DNA of 64,000 bases. Source: Phymorhynchus buccinoides (lineage: Eukaryota > Mollusca > Gastropoda > Neogastropoda > Raphitomidae). The position numbers were made by a program, and so were the translations under genes. Numbering within the stretch: position 1 is the first letter of the stretch; every line of letters begins with the position of its first letter. Shown piece after piece: positions 56,733-61,963 of the stretch. The DNA is taken from NCBI GenBank assembly GCA_017654935.2, contig CM065699.1:21642610-21706609 (forward strand), written 5' to 3'. The notes under the pieces were generated by a model that did no database searches, was not told where the DNA came from, and saw nothing but the letters and a program-made list of their open reading frames with translations.

Positions 56733-59052
56733 GCGTGTGTTCTTCTTCAAGATTCTTCCGGTAATGTCCACCTGCCGTAACCAGCAATTATTGACATGTA
56801 CAGGGGTTCAAAGAATTTATGCTGCGCGGGAAAACAAAAACAAAAGCTAGATAGATAAGAGAGCATGCACGGCTGGGCACCCCTGGCTAGTCCAAGAACA
56901 CCCAGCCATGCACAGGTGAAAAAACCCTCTGTGTGTTCTTTATCCCAATGACTCCCAACCATTCGAACCGGAAATCGATCCCAGTTCCCGAGAGATGGGA
57001 ATTAACTCCGAACGTCACACCAAATATTTTCATTAAAAAAATCACCCAGAATAAAGTCTAACTCACATTTCATTTCTGAAAGATGCATATTGAATAGCAA
57101 TGATGATATTTTCATTCGAAAGCTAACACAATGTCACACAACAAACCATGAAATAGAAGAAAAAATCCGTAATGGCGCTCCGAGCATCGCGCCGAGTCAA
57201 TACTGCACACGTCACGTGGAAAGAAGAAAACAATTTGGGGTCACTTCGAAAAATCCGTTCAAAAAGACTAGTGGGTGCTTTCCCTTGCTGTAAGAACCAA
57301 AAACGGACCAGCGAGAGTCAGGAACAGGAAGAACTTAGTATATTGCATTGTGGGTAGGGAGAAATGAAAGTGAACGTACTAGACCTGGCGTTCAGCGGGC
57401 GCAATCGGCGCTTACGGGCTGCATCATGCATGAGTTGACAAAATTCGGTCGAATTTGGCGTCTGTGTTCAAGAGAGGGCTATGCGGGGAGCTTCAGCATC
57501 TTCGAGACCTGTGAAGGAGCTGAGCCAGGGGGGCTGGACAGTTTCTGGTGGCAAGGAGTTCCAGTCGCAAATGGTTCTGGCCCTGTAGTTATGAGTACGG
57601 ATTAGACAGTCAACACAGGGAATAGTAATAAGATTAAACTCCCAAAACGATTGACTGTTTAGCCTAATACTATATATATACTAATCCACGTTTTGAATGT
57701 CTAATATGTACTCATGACTGCTGGGCTAGGAAAGGAGTTGATGTGGTGGTCAGTTCTTGCGGATATGTGTTGGAATTGCATGTTGTGATTCTGTCTTCTG
57801 CTGTTGGGAGGAAGAGGTTTGAGGGCGTTGCACCTTACAGCAGGCCAGTCCATTCATGATTTTATAAAACATGGTGAGCCTGGATGCTCGGTGACCAGTG
57901 CTCAGCCATTGAAGTTGGAGTGTGCTACTGACACTGGATGTGTTTCTGTGCCTGTTAAGGACATATATTTGGCTGCTCTGCGCTGCACCTTCTCAAGGTC
58001 CGAGGTCAGCCTGTCAGTGCGTGGGTCCCAGACTGAGCTTACATATATATATATATAATATATATATATATTTCTGTGATGGGTCTAACCATGGCCTTGT
58101 AATAATTAAAAAAAAGGCTTGTATGCATGCAAGCTCCTTGGTAGCAGAGGAGCACACCTTCAGGTTTCTCCTTAGGAAGCAGAGCTCTAGCCCTCTTCTT
58201 CTTCTGTGGTGGTGGCCAGCTTCTTTTTATAGAAGTAAATGTTGGCTTTGGCGTAGCTAGATGCGATGTGGGCTCCCCAAGAGAGGTCGGTTTGCAGGGT
58301 GTGTGTGTGTGTGTGTGTCAGTGTGTGTGTGACTGTCAGTGTCAGTGTGACACTTTAAATATCCTTTTCTTTGAAGACACAAATACACAGCCATAGTAAC
58401 TAGTATAAAGCGCATATTACACACTTGTTGTAAGTAGGGAACTGGTCGTTTCGTACCCAAGACATTTCGTACCTATTTTTCGTTCGGATAGGGTTAGGGT
58501 TAGGGATAGGGATAGGGGTAGGGATAGGGTTAGGGTTAGATTATCTTTTCTTTTGCCACAAGCAACTGGTTTTTTTGTCAAAATCATCTCTCCTGTCATT
58601 AAAAAACGACTAAAATTTGGTACGAAACGTCCAGGGTACGAAAAGTCCAGGGTATGAAACGACCTGTAACCTGTAAGTATGTACACAACACAACATCAAA
58701 CACACTCACACATTATTATACAGAACATACACACAGAGTTTGCGGGAGGTGGCAAGGGAGGGATGAAGATCAAACGTTCATGATGAATGACAATCACGTA
58801 TCATCGATTGTCCTTGACTCAAAGTGATTATCATTAGGGTGCCAGAATGTCAACTTAATGATCGTGGGTCCGAAACTGGCGAAAGAGAAGAAGAGGCCAA
58901 AGTATGACTATGAATATGATTCAATGATTTTTCTTGTTGATTATCACAAACCTTTCAATATCGAGAGCTGCACCTTTTCTTTTTTCATACAGTTTATCAT
59001 TCAATGCACGAACACACGCAGCAGTTAGAGGTGCAAAATCCTTGTCGTTCAT
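31081..59052 (-). CDS. VAC14: VAC14 homologue (PIKfyve complex scaffold), whole gene, 17 exons
   Basis: Seventeen exons rebuilt by splice phase: 58952-59052, 56423-56573, 52928-53095, 50835-50897, 49051-49158, 48195-48304, 46951-47050, 46071-46216, 44499-44684, 43567-43693, 41518-41583, 38949-39235, 38212-38386, 36069-36187, 33528-33607, 32534-32790 and 31081-31225; about 766 aa counting one copy of a duplicated segment (human 782). VAC14 is the HEAT-repeat scaffold of the PIKfyve-FIG4 complex that makes PI(3,5)P2 on endosomes and lysosomes. Seen: N-terminus [24 protein letters not shown]-region block [20 protein letters not shown], and C-terminal [39 protein letters not shown] and DLLQHF. 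Exons 7, 8 and 16 end in tandem arrays that copy their donor sites. Exon 15 has a GG acceptor and exon 16 a net one-base shift, so the gene may carry local assembly errors or lesions. Identification is by sequence recognition. Confidence 0.95.
31587..31648. repeat. (GA)n microsatellite
   Basis: GA with a few AAA interruptions, in VAC14 intron 16. Confidence 0.95.
31986..32580 (-). repeat. 78-bp tandem array copying the VAC14 exon 16 end and donor
   Basis: Eight units (ctgtgac at 31992, 32069, 32145, 32223, 32301, 32379, 32457, 32535), period 78 bp in the six most regular. Each carries the exon end coding [15 protein letters not shown] and the donor CACAGG|gtatgt. Because 78 is divisible by three, long ORFs run through the array on both strands; these are not separate genes. 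Confidence 0.93.
32534..32790 (-). CDS. VAC14: VAC14 exon 16, internally duplicated and frame-shifted
   Basis: The acceptor at 32791 (gtgccag) joins exon 15 to give [21 protein letters not shown] (human [21 protein letters not shown]). A 90-bp segment holding this acceptor and exon start occurs twice (32701-32790 and partly 32643-32700). The exon then continues as [17 protein letters not shown] (human PQSSAFQLLSHRLQCVP), but in a frame one base off. It ends at 32534 with donor gtatgt, in phase with exon 17. Length modulo three is wrong by one with either copy as start, which points to an indel, an assembly error or a damaged allele. Confidence 0.75.
32643..32790 (-). repeat. 90-bp duplication of the VAC14 exon 16 acceptor side
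   Basis: 32733-32790 and 32643-32700 are the same 58 bp apart from two or three bases; the repeat period is 90 bp and includes the acceptor gtgtgccag. Read through, it gives two copies of [15 protein letters not shown]. Confidence 0.92.
32865..33010. repeat. Three-copy tandem repeat in VAC14 intron 15
   Basis: cagggtttgtatactgagca and actagttccatctaatcttg alternate at 50-66 bp spacing, directly upstream of exon 16. Confidence 0.85.
33080..33300. repeat. Two-copy tandem repeat in VAC14 intron 15
   Basis: About 118-bp unit with accttaaaacaaaattagaa and aaagatggaatttattt, followed immediately by a family A MITE. Confidence 0.82.
33325..33492. mobile_element. MITE family A
   Basis: taccatattttacggactac to gtcagtgaaatacggta, with the full core; lies about 35 bp from VAC14 exon 15. 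Confidence 0.83.
33528..33607 (-). CDS. VAC14: VAC14 exon 15 (GG acceptor)
   Basis: Encodes [20 protein letters not shown] and ESPIFA (human [20 protein letters not shown]). Donor gtaagt. The only phase-consistent start is preceded by ttcttgg, so the intron ends in GG, not AG. Confidence 0.88.
33779..33848. repeat. (GA)n microsatellite
   Basis: About 35 GA units. Confidence 0.97.
34283..35290. repeat. 77-bp tandem repeat split by element T2
   Basis: Unit: attgtgagatataacagtat, gaagaaaaacagcgacaccc and ggggcacaagatatgtacca. One diverged unit lies left of T2 and about three right of it. Confidence 0.85.
34402..35071. mobile_element. Short-TSD TIR element T2 (CAGGGCTGCC), TSD ctattg
   Basis: Ends CAGGGCTGCCAACC and GGTTGGCAGCCCTG, flanked by ctattg (34396-34401, 35072-35077). 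670 bp. The words tcagggaca (left) and cgggac(a/gg) (right) are repeated. Same end type as T1. Inserted in the 77-bp array. Confidence 0.92.
35528..35610 (+). repeat. Dispersed repeat G
   Basis: ggcctggaacaggcacatta and gatcctggaggtactgcaat, shared with 63840-63945. Confidence 0.6.
35850..36007. mobile_element. TTAA-type MITE relative (CCCCTTCGCTGCC)
   Basis: Left ttaaccccttcgctgcc, right gggcagcgaaggggtt; contains acgtatatatacgtc twice, a palindromic word. The right TTAA reads ttca. Lies 60 bp from VAC14 exon 14. Confidence 0.72.
36069..36187 (-). CDS. VAC14: VAC14 exon 14
   Basis: Encodes [20 protein letters not shown] and [20 protein letters not shown] (human [20 protein letters not shown]). 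Acceptor ctgcag, donor gtatcc; ends in a split Phe codon TT+T. Confidence 0.94.
36363..36416. repeat. Poly-C tract
   Basis: About 53 consecutive C. Quadruplex- or i-motif-prone; true length uncertain. Confidence 0.95.
36690..36985. repeat. Tandem acagacag-rich minisatellite
   Basis: About five units of 44-62 bp with gaaatacagatgcgaacaga and caggcagacagacaca, in VAC14 intron 13. Long ORFs through it are periodic, not genic. Confidence 0.92.
37230..37550 (-). mobile_element. Dispersed repeat D, minus strand
   Basis: Reverse complement gives ccaccttctggaagttctgt, ctctttgactctgccttttc and gaggcgcataacggcagcat. Confidence 0.75.
38212..38386 (-). CDS. VAC14: VAC14 exon 13
   Basis: Encodes [40 protein letters not shown] and [14 protein letters not shown], nearly identical in layout to human [20 protein letters not shown]. 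Acceptor ttccag, donor gtaata. Confidence 0.95.
38770..38844. mobile_element. Orphan right end of a CAGACCTGCC element (T9)
   Basis: tccgtag is repeated four to five times before GGTAGGCAGGTCTG. The design matches T3/T4 ends; I could not find a left end nearby. Confidence 0.55.
38845..38941 (-). mobile_element. Dispersed repeat D fragment against VAC14 exon 12
   Basis: Contains attagaggaagct, ccagaaggcgggagaact and ggtatccccacagg, ending about eight bases before the exon 12 boundary. Confidence 0.7.
38949..39235 (-). CDS. VAC14: VAC14 exon 12 with poly-Gly insert
   Basis: Encodes [20 protein letters not shown], a glycine-rich low-complexity insert ([16 protein letters not shown]), then [20 protein letters not shown] and EDRGSFIIR (human LLEVRGPFIIR). 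Acceptor ttcag, donor gtacag. A family D repeat begins within about ten bases of the donor. Confidence 0.92.
39308..39450. mobile_element. MITE family B, TA-flanked
   Basis: CAGTGGAACCTCCC to GGGAGGTTCCACTG between TA dinucleotides, 143 bp, in VAC14 intron 11. Confidence 0.88.
39453..40135. mobile_element. Large palindromic element with inserted repeat
   Basis: acatattttctttttcacaa through tcctcggagt (39453-39532) is inverted at 40052-40135. A second palindrome (aggtgagaacgtctcactcg against its complement) lies at 39890-40045. Between them 39536-39890 carries the GC-rich repeat also seen at 17455 and unrelated sequence. Confidence 0.75.
40248..40422. mobile_element. MITE family B, TA-flanked
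   Basis: CAGTGGAGCCTCCC to GGGAGGTTCGACTG; the core taatacttacaaagaagggc is shared with other family B copies. Confidence 0.86.
40892..41120. mobile_element. TTAA MITE relative (CCCCTTCCCTGCC)
   Basis: Left ttaaccccttccctgccc, right ggcagtgaagggggttaa. A truncated inverted relative lies at 48620-48783. Confidence 0.75.
41122..41371. mobile_element. TTAA MITE (CCCTTTCACCGCC)
   Basis: ttaaccctttcaccgccagc to tttggcggtgaaagggttaa, intact on both sides, 250 bp. Directly follows the related element, so the two form a tandem pair. Confidence 0.86.
41518..41583 (-). CDS. VAC14: VAC14 exon 11
   Basis: 22 codons: [20 protein letters not shown] then DD. Human is MFRHTDSLFPILLQTLSDES. Acceptor tttcag, donor gtgagt. 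Confidence 0.9.
41640..42010 (-). mobile_element. tRNA-derived SINE, fullest copy
   Basis: On the minus strand the head reads gagtggcatagtggtagcgc and gttcgcctcgtgtcaag, then the shared body (cggatgagacgataaaccga-like) and tail with gggttgctcccacctgg on the plus strand. Same tail as the copies at 2575, 8490 and 9080. Confidence 0.78.
42624..42668. repeat. (TG)n microsatellite
   Basis: About 22 TG units, flanked by three copies of a gaatctgatgaaatgctact-type word (42490-42600). Confidence 0.95.
42716..42942. mobile_element. Palindromic element with poly-G and poly-C arms
   Basis: ggactggatatgaag + poly-G + aattggtgaaatgttattgg at 42721-42772 is inverted at 42880-42938. The mononucleotide runs are part of the complementary arms. 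Confidence 0.82.
42946..43034. mobile_element. MITE family B, degenerate
   Basis: cctccctagtaagacccctc to aggtcttaatagggaggc, with a poly-T/poly-G tract in the centre. Confidence 0.65.
43171..43541. mobile_element. MITE family A with family B nested inside
   Basis: taccatattttacggactgt to tgaaaactacggta. Family B (43254-43440) is inserted within ttgttatta, duplicating TA. Confidence 0.85.
43254..43440. mobile_element. MITE family B nested in family A
   Basis: CAGTTGAACCTCCC to GGGAGGTTCCACTG between TA dinucleotides. Confidence 0.87.
43567..43693 (-). CDS. VAC14: VAC14 exon 10
   Basis: Encodes [20 protein letters not shown] and [19 protein letters not shown] (human [20 protein letters not shown]). 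Acceptor gtgcag, donor gtactg. Nested MITEs abut the donor side. Confidence 0.93.
44172..44395. mobile_element. TTAA MITE, right end lost
   Basis: ttaaccctttcatcgccagt and the family body (cactaaaaggcatcaaat, aggtaaggatag, taagtttaatgg); the right terminal repeat is replaced. Confidence 0.72.
44499..44684 (-). CDS. VAC14: VAC14 exon 9 (acidic linker)
   Basis: Encodes [20 protein letters not shown] followed by a hydrophilic Asp/Gln/Pro/Thr linker ([20 protein letters not shown]). Corresponds to human [20 protein letters not shown] and its unconserved linker. Acceptor gaacag, donor gtaagc. Confidence 0.88.
44930..45090 (-). repeat. Diverged duplicates of the VAC14 exon 8 end
   Basis: 45028-45087 matches about 55 bp of exon 8 plus its donor (cactttcgatgggc, ggcaggatgg). 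44935-44985 is a second, shorter, more diverged copy. These look like an older layer of the same duplication process. Confidence 0.75.
45160..46070 (-). repeat. 59-bp minisatellite built on the VAC14 exon 8 donor
   Basis: About 14 tandem units with a 59-bp period run from 45160 to the exon 8 boundary. Each unit contains the end of exon 8 and its donor on the minus strand (GGCCCATCGAAAGTGAGT); nine of the fourteen are exact by my reading, the rest differ by one to three bases. The rest of the unit is intron-derived. Confidence 0.93.
46071..46216 (-). CDS. VAC14: VAC14 exon 8
   Basis: Encodes [20 protein letters not shown] and [20 protein letters not shown] (human TTDDLIQLTAMCWMREFIQL). Acceptor ccccag, donor gtgagt. 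The last 12 exon bases plus the donor are repeated about 14 times in the following intron. Confidence 0.94.
46720..46950 (-). repeat. 63-bp tandem copies around the VAC14 exon 7 donor
   Basis: Three to four diverged units (starts near 46752, 46803, 46866, 46930) share ggtttgtctgtcc and ctggcaggttaacttt. The unit touching exon 7 includes the real donor; the next carries a counterpart reading GAGCCAG|gtgtga on the minus strand. Confidence 0.8.
46951..47050 (-). CDS. VAC14: VAC14 exon 7
   Basis: Encodes [20 protein letters not shown] then [13 protein letters not shown] (human MCEVVLGEFLKEIKK...MANILVIHCQ). Acceptor ctgcag, donor gtgaga. The donor region is duplicated downstream in about three diverged copies (46720-46950). 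Confidence 0.92.
47851..48148 (+). mobile_element. Short TIR element carrying a THAP-like exon start
   Basis: Ends TATAGAGGGATCCGGG and CCCGGATCCCTCTATA. Inside, an ATG at 47987 opens [14 protein letters not shown], resembling the N-terminus of THAP zinc fingers (M-V-x-x-C-A-x4-C). The frame then continues to a stop in the right terminal repeat without further THAP landmarks. 298 bp. Flanks show no clear TSD beyond TA. Confidence 0.65.
48195..48304 (-). CDS. VAC14: VAC14 exon 6
   Basis: Encodes [20 protein letters not shown] and [17 protein letters not shown], matching human [20 protein letters not shown]. Acceptor gcgcag, donor gtgagc; the Met codon is split AT+G. Confidence 0.93.
48789..48997. 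mobile_element. Short-TSD TIR element T6 (CAGGGCTCCC), TSD catca
   Basis: Left CAGGGCTCCC, right GGGGTCCCTG, flanked by catca (48784-48788 and 48998-49002; catcac if the edge base is shared). The word agagggtcc recurs. A 5'-degraded copy lies at 56193-56317, ending GGGAGCCCTG. Confidence 0.75.
49051..49158 (-). CDS. VAC14: VAC14 exon 5
   Basis: 36 codons: [20 protein letters not shown] and [16 protein letters not shown]. Human is DIVTESNKFDLVSFIPLLRE. Acceptor ttccag, donor gtacgt. Found by phase and similarity. Confidence 0.94.
49283..49545 (+). mobile_element. tRNA-derived SINE, plus strand
   Basis: Head ggtggcagagtggttaagat, B-box-like gggtttgaatccc, then aactgaacgttgagtccttc and agtctgacccatgcgcttta. 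Same family as 9080-9470. Not a functional tRNA: the body runs on well past 80 nt. Confidence 0.82.
50008..50080. repeat. (CA)n microsatellite
   Basis: CA run with GTGAC and GGC interruptions. Confidence 0.95.
50098..50165 (+). repeat. tRNA-like SINE head fragment
   Basis: gccgctgtagctcagttggt looks like a tRNA 5' half with an A box. No B box or closing acceptor stem follows, so it is a retroposed fragment. Confidence 0.5.
50279..50789 (-). mobile_element. Short-TSD-group TIR element T4 (CAGACCTGATTACC)
   Basis: Ends CAGACCTGATTACCC and GGGCAAACAGGTCTG, near-identical in plan to T3, with repeated ccggaattt-like words. 511 bp. Flanks differ (atagag, ggagac), so the TSD has decayed or the element is recombinant. 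Confidence 0.8.
50360..50640 (-). pseudogene. Zinc-finger ORF fragment in T4
   Basis: Minus strand: [20 protein letters not shown] then [20 protein letters not shown]. This resembles fingers of the type K-F-x-W...A-H-C-x2-C-x3-F-x-I-x-H-G found with hAT-like transposases; here the second Cys is Phe. Truncated, no catalytic core. Confidence 0.6.
50835..50897 (-). CDS. VAC14: VAC14 exon 4
   Basis: 21 codons, [20 protein letters not shown] ending in K. Human is [20 protein letters not shown]. Acceptor gggcag, donor gtgagg. A zinc-finger-bearing TIR element ends about 45 bp downstream in the intron. Confidence 0.94.
51000..52015. other. AT-rich intron sequence, little recognised
   Basis: VAC14 intron 3. 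Contains (AAT)n at 51410-51450 and A-rich stretches; no exon or element recognised. Confidence 0.5.
52020..52520 (-). mobile_element. Repeat D split by MITE family A
   Basis: Repeat D on the minus strand (ctatcatatgagtacagatg, acttccagaaggtgg) is interrupted at 52109-52282 by family A. Confidence 0.75.
52109..52282. mobile_element. MITE family A, best copy
   Basis: taccgtattttacggactac to atagtccgtaaaatacagta, 174 bp. The near-perfect ends define the family. Confidence 0.88.
52546..52912. mobile_element. MITE family A with family B nested inside
   Basis: Left part from tacaccccaaatttgatacc, right part ending ttataatccgtaaatgacgg. Family B lies at 52649-52845. The outer element ends 16 bp from VAC14 exon 3. 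Confidence 0.8.
52649..52845. mobile_element. MITE family B nested in family A
   Basis: CAGAGGAACCTCCC to GGGAGGTTCCACTG, TA on both sides. Confidence 0.85.
52928..53095 (-). CDS. VAC14: VAC14 exon 3
   Basis: 56 codons with the most conserved stretch, [20 protein letters not shown], then [13 protein letters not shown]. Acceptor gcgcag, donor gtgagc. The downstream intron holds a MITE pair immediately beside the donor. Confidence 0.96.
53127..53595. mobile_element. Palindromic element with G tracts and TTAGGG-like core, copy 1
   Basis: ctcggttaattccatttttg and accaaacatgaagctgtatt (left) are inverted at 53460-53545. The loop holds poly-C, poly-G and gttagggttagggttag. Relative of 55231-55634. 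Confidence 0.78.
53945..54120 (+). repeat. Dispersed repeat E, fullest copy
   Basis: atcctaacagccgaagcact, cactggtcagctagggatga, tttttgattaccccgccaca and tctgacttcggagg. Defines the family also seen at 11385 and 14070. Confidence 0.75.
54199..54953. mobile_element. pogo-like TA-flanked TIR element, 755 bp
   Basis: Left CAGGGAAACCCATTTAGTAC, right GTACTAAACGGGTTTCACTG, both next to TA. CAGTGAAACC-type ends and a TA target fit pogo/Tigger. No transposase ORF seen. Confidence 0.8.
55231..55634. mobile_element. Palindromic element with TTAGGG-like core, copy 2
   Basis: ggtaaagatgtgccacccc at the left is inverted as ggggtgtggcacatcttgac at the right. The interior has ctaaccctagccctaaacct on one arm and gggctagggttagggatagg on the other. 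Confidence 0.84.
56193..56317. mobile_element. T6-related element, left end lost
   Basis: aacaaggggtcccagggact, agtatagagggtcctagagg and gggggtccctgggagccctg match T6. The left CAGGGCT is missing. Confidence 0.7.
56423..56573 (-). CDS. VAC14: VAC14 exon 2
   Basis: Encodes [18 protein letters not shown] and [20 protein letters not shown], the first HEAT region. Human reads [20 protein letters not shown]. Acceptor gatgcag, donor gtgaaa. Confidence 0.95.
56691..56740. repeat. (TG)n microsatellite
   Basis: About 24 TG units, in VAC14 intron 1. Confidence 0.95.
57430..58150 (-). pseudogene. Jockey-like LINE fragment with palindromic insertion
   Basis: Minus strand reads [24 protein letters not shown], then [20 protein letters not shown] and [20 protein letters not shown] with frame shifts. 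A palindromic MITE relative (57600-57735) and an (AT)n tract interrupt it. Confidence 0.7.
57600..57735. mobile_element. Diverged palindromic MITE, relative of 9617-9757
   Basis: tagacagtcaacacagggaa against cgttttgaatgtctaatatg; shares catgagt, cagtcaa and taagattaaactccca-like words with the 9.6-kb copy. Confidence 0.6.
58440..58668. mobile_element. Inverted-repeat element with TTAGGG-like tract
   Basis: aactggtcgtttcgtaccc at the left is inverted as gggtatgaaacgacct at the right. 58488-58542 is gatagggttagggttaggga and variants. Confidence 0.75.
58952..59052 (-). CDS. VAC14: VAC14 exon 1 (start codon)
   Basis: ATG at 59052-59050 with A at -3. Encodes [20 protein letters not shown] and [14 protein letters not shown], almost collinear with the human N-terminus. 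Donor gtttgt; splits an Arg codon AG+G. Confidence 0.93.
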
Positions 59053-59138
59053 TATGAACAACAACTACTGAAAAGCCACCGCATTAAGATAAATGATAAT
59101 AATGTGTCAACTTTGGCGGTAGCAGGCGACAACACTAT

Positions 59139-59163
59139 TCCGCCATCTTAACAATCACATGAC
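59139..59163 (-). promoter_or_regulatory. Candidate VAC14 promoter elements: YY1-like motif and M-box
   Basis: Read on the minus strand, TAAGATGGCGGA (59139-59150) matches the YY1 consensus common just downstream of animal TATA-less start sites. The adjacent 59155-59162 reads TCATGTGA, the M-box bound by MITF/TFE factors. Both lie about 90-110 bp upstream of the ATG. No TATA box seen. Motif matches only. Confidence 0.45.
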
Positions 59164-59676
59164 CATGTTGTTTCAATGACCAACGTGTTCGGTTTTCAGA
59201 AGCGGATTTTCTTGAAAATAAAAGCTTATTTTTAGAAGTTTTTAAACAACTTGTCAACAGAAACACTGATTGAATATATTAACAAAACGTAGTAACTGAA
59301 ATCCCGTCGTGTTGTGATGTAAACCGAGGTCAAAGGAAAGTTCTAAACACCAGAAACTTCCCAATTTGAAAGATAAACAACATTTTTCTCTGGATAAACC
59401 CATAATTGGAAAAAAAATGGCAAGCAAGACTGAGTGCAAAGAAACACGCTGGCAGATCACACATGTTATTCATCCATCCCCATTGGCAAGACCCCCCCCC
59501 CACCACCACCCCCCTCTCCCTCCCCCCCCCCCCCCACCGCATTGAATTTTTCGCATTTCCTATCATATAATTAGGCCATAGCCCCCCTCCCCTCCCCTTT
59601 CGCTCTCTTCTCTACTATCACTCACTGTCTCTGTGTATCTGTCCTTGTCTCTGTCTGTGTGTTTGTTTGTATTCCC

Positions 59677-59679
59677 CCC

Positions 59680-59713
<34 letters not shown>
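59677..59713. repeat. Poly-C tract
   Basis: C runs with a single T interruption, followed by a tctctct stretch. Confidence 0.9.
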
Positions 59714-59715
<2 letters not shown>

Positions 59716-59769
59716 TCTCTCATATGGGACATAAATGCAGAAGGAGTGGCGCTTGGTTAATAGTGCGTA

Positions 59770-60050
59770 GTGCGTGCGCGCACTGACGCGCACACCCACA
59801 CACGACTCGGACATGCATGCACGCACGCACACACAGTACCGGCGCACGCACATACATCATGCACGTGCACGCACGCGCACGCGCACGCACGCGCACGCGC
59901 GCACGCACGCGCACGCGCGCACGCACGCACATATAGTAGGCCTATGTAGGCCGCTGCCACACTCAGGCACACGCACGCACGCACGCACGCGCACGCACGC
60001 ACACACGCACGCACGCGCACGCACACGCACACACACACACACATACACAC

Positions 60051-60128
<78 letters not shown>
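59770..60128. repeat. (CA)n/(CG)n dinucleotide block
   Basis: About 350 bp of CA, CG and GC steps ending in a pure CA run of about 80 bp. Strongly Z-DNA-prone, 0.7-1.1 kb upstream of the VAC14 ATG. Confidence 0.95.
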
Positions 60129-60132
<4 letters not shown>

Positions 60133-60319
60133 CTCTCGAGGGGTTAGCGAAAGTAGAAACGCAGAAAGGAGTAGGCCTAGAGCCTATCCTAATAACATAA
60201 TGGACAAGTGGTGAGTATAATTATATTCGCCCATACTAACGCCTCTGTAACGACGCTTTAAGTGCTCTAAAGGTAATTTCCCGAGAGAGGAGGAGGTGCA
60301 CGACACTTTACCGGTCCGT

Positions 60320-60480
60320 GCTCCTGCCTTTTTTCAAGAAACACTTTCAACACGATTCCCTCCAGCCGAAGTCGGACTTGACGGGCCTATTTCTTTTAGT
60401 ATAGGCGCATAACGGCAGCATGACGCATCTACGCTCATAATTGACAGGACACTGTCTGAGCGATCGAAGAAGAAGAAAAA
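60320..60480 (+). mobile_element. Dispersed repeat D, 3' part
   Basis: tttttcaagaaacactttca, aggcgcataacggcagcatg and a gaagaagaa tail. Confidence 0.75.
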
Positions 60481-60591
60481 GAAGGACACTTTAGAAGTGC
60501 GGAAGGTGAAGAGTTAGAGTTAGGGAAAGCGGGTAGGGTGCTCAATGGAACAAAGTAGGAAAAGTGAGAGAAGGTAGGATTTGCAGCTATA

Positions 60592-60805
60592 GGGGAAGAC
60601 GGGGTAAAAAGCGCATGGGCGGGTAAGAGGCCCACCCCAATTATCTCATGAAATAAAGAAAATTTCAGTCAAATTTGCCCATGAGACGAATGCTAGACAT
60701 TAACGCTCGTCTCATGGGCTAAATGAGACTGAAATTTGCTTCATTTCATGAGATAATTGGGGTGGGCTTCTTACCCGCCCATGCGCTTTTTACCCCGTCT
60801 TCCCC
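60592..60805. mobile_element. Palindromic TA-flanked MITE, copy 2
   Basis: Ends GGGGAAGACGGGG and CCCCGTCTTCCCC between TA dinucleotides. Nearly base-for-base the same as 1929-2140, so both moved recently. Confidence 0.9.
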
Positions 60806-61239
60806 TAGCTCTTAACATGGATATTGCATAATAGAGTGCATAGCCTACAAAGTAGAGGCTTAGCCCTCTCACACACAGACATAGACACGCAAATACAGAC
60901 ACGGAAATAACGCACACATATCTGCAGTCACTCACATGCGGCGCACGTGTGCGCACATAATGATCGATGATCGAAGCGGAACACATTGCTCAGTCGCACG
61001 TATGCATTCACCACACACAACAACAACAACAACAACAACAACAACACCTCCACCACCACCACCACCACTACCAACAATATACAGCATTTATGCAGCGCTA
61101 AATCTTGATGGTTAATTGTAGTGGTTGGTTGATGGTTCGTCTTACATGTGCTGTTTGTATTCGAGCGGACGCTAAACCCAACTTTCAGTCTACGGCCTTT
61201 CCACGGGAAGACCCAGTCTTCAGTAACGTTGTCACAGTC

Positions 61240-61480
61240 CTTAACCCTTTCACTGCCAAAGTCGCATTTTAGCACCACAGCCTGATTTAACACCTATGTC
61301 ACTAAAAGGGTATATTATCCAAAGACCCTATTGTCTTAGTTTTGAGAAGTAAGGATAGACCTCATTTTATATACTGTCACAGAAGAATCCTCAATACTGC
61401 AGATGGATTTTGTGTTCTCTACCCAGGTAATTTTAATGGAAAGTTTTGACTGAAATATGGCTGACGGTGAAGGGGTTAAA
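61240..61480. mobile_element. TTAA MITE (CCCTTTCACTGCC)
   Basis: ttaaccctttcactgccaaa to ggctgacggtgaaggggtta; the body matches 27689 and 41122. Confidence 0.84.
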
Positions 61481-61922
61481 GAGCTGATGCTAAAAGGACA
61501 TTAAGCAAACCTTCATCATGGCAGCCTTTCCCACGAAGACTTCCTCTTCAGCCAACGCGTCCTTAAGAGCTACCCAGTAATAGGACGTTAAACCAACCTT
61601 CATTGGCACTCTTTTTTCCCCCCAGAAGAACTTGTCCCTAAAGACAGACGTTAAAACGTGGGTTTTTTCCAAGGCATCGCAACCTTTCTATTGATTGTCA
61701 GTTAGGCTTTAAACAATCTCAATGTCAAATTGAACCGTTCTCTTTGTGCGAAAGTTTGCACTGACTCTGTGTCATTCTTATCTTGGTTAACTTTCTTGTT
61801 AGCTTTGTGTTTATTTTCTGTGGAATTCGAATCCATAGCCAATTGGGTTTAATCAGAAACGGAGAAACCCGGACTCGCTTTGATCCCCGTAAAATAAGTC
61901 TCGCTGCGCACAAAGAAAAGTT

Positions 61923-61963
<41 letters not shown>

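Noticed and set aside
59757..60214. Long ORFs upstream of VAC14
   Set aside because: Pure CA/CG dinucleotide repeat translated as Cys-Val or His-Thr.
60198..60215. ATGGACAAGTG followed by gtgagta, a possible first exon of a plus-strand gene
   Set aside because: Only three codons; no downstream exon could be recognised.
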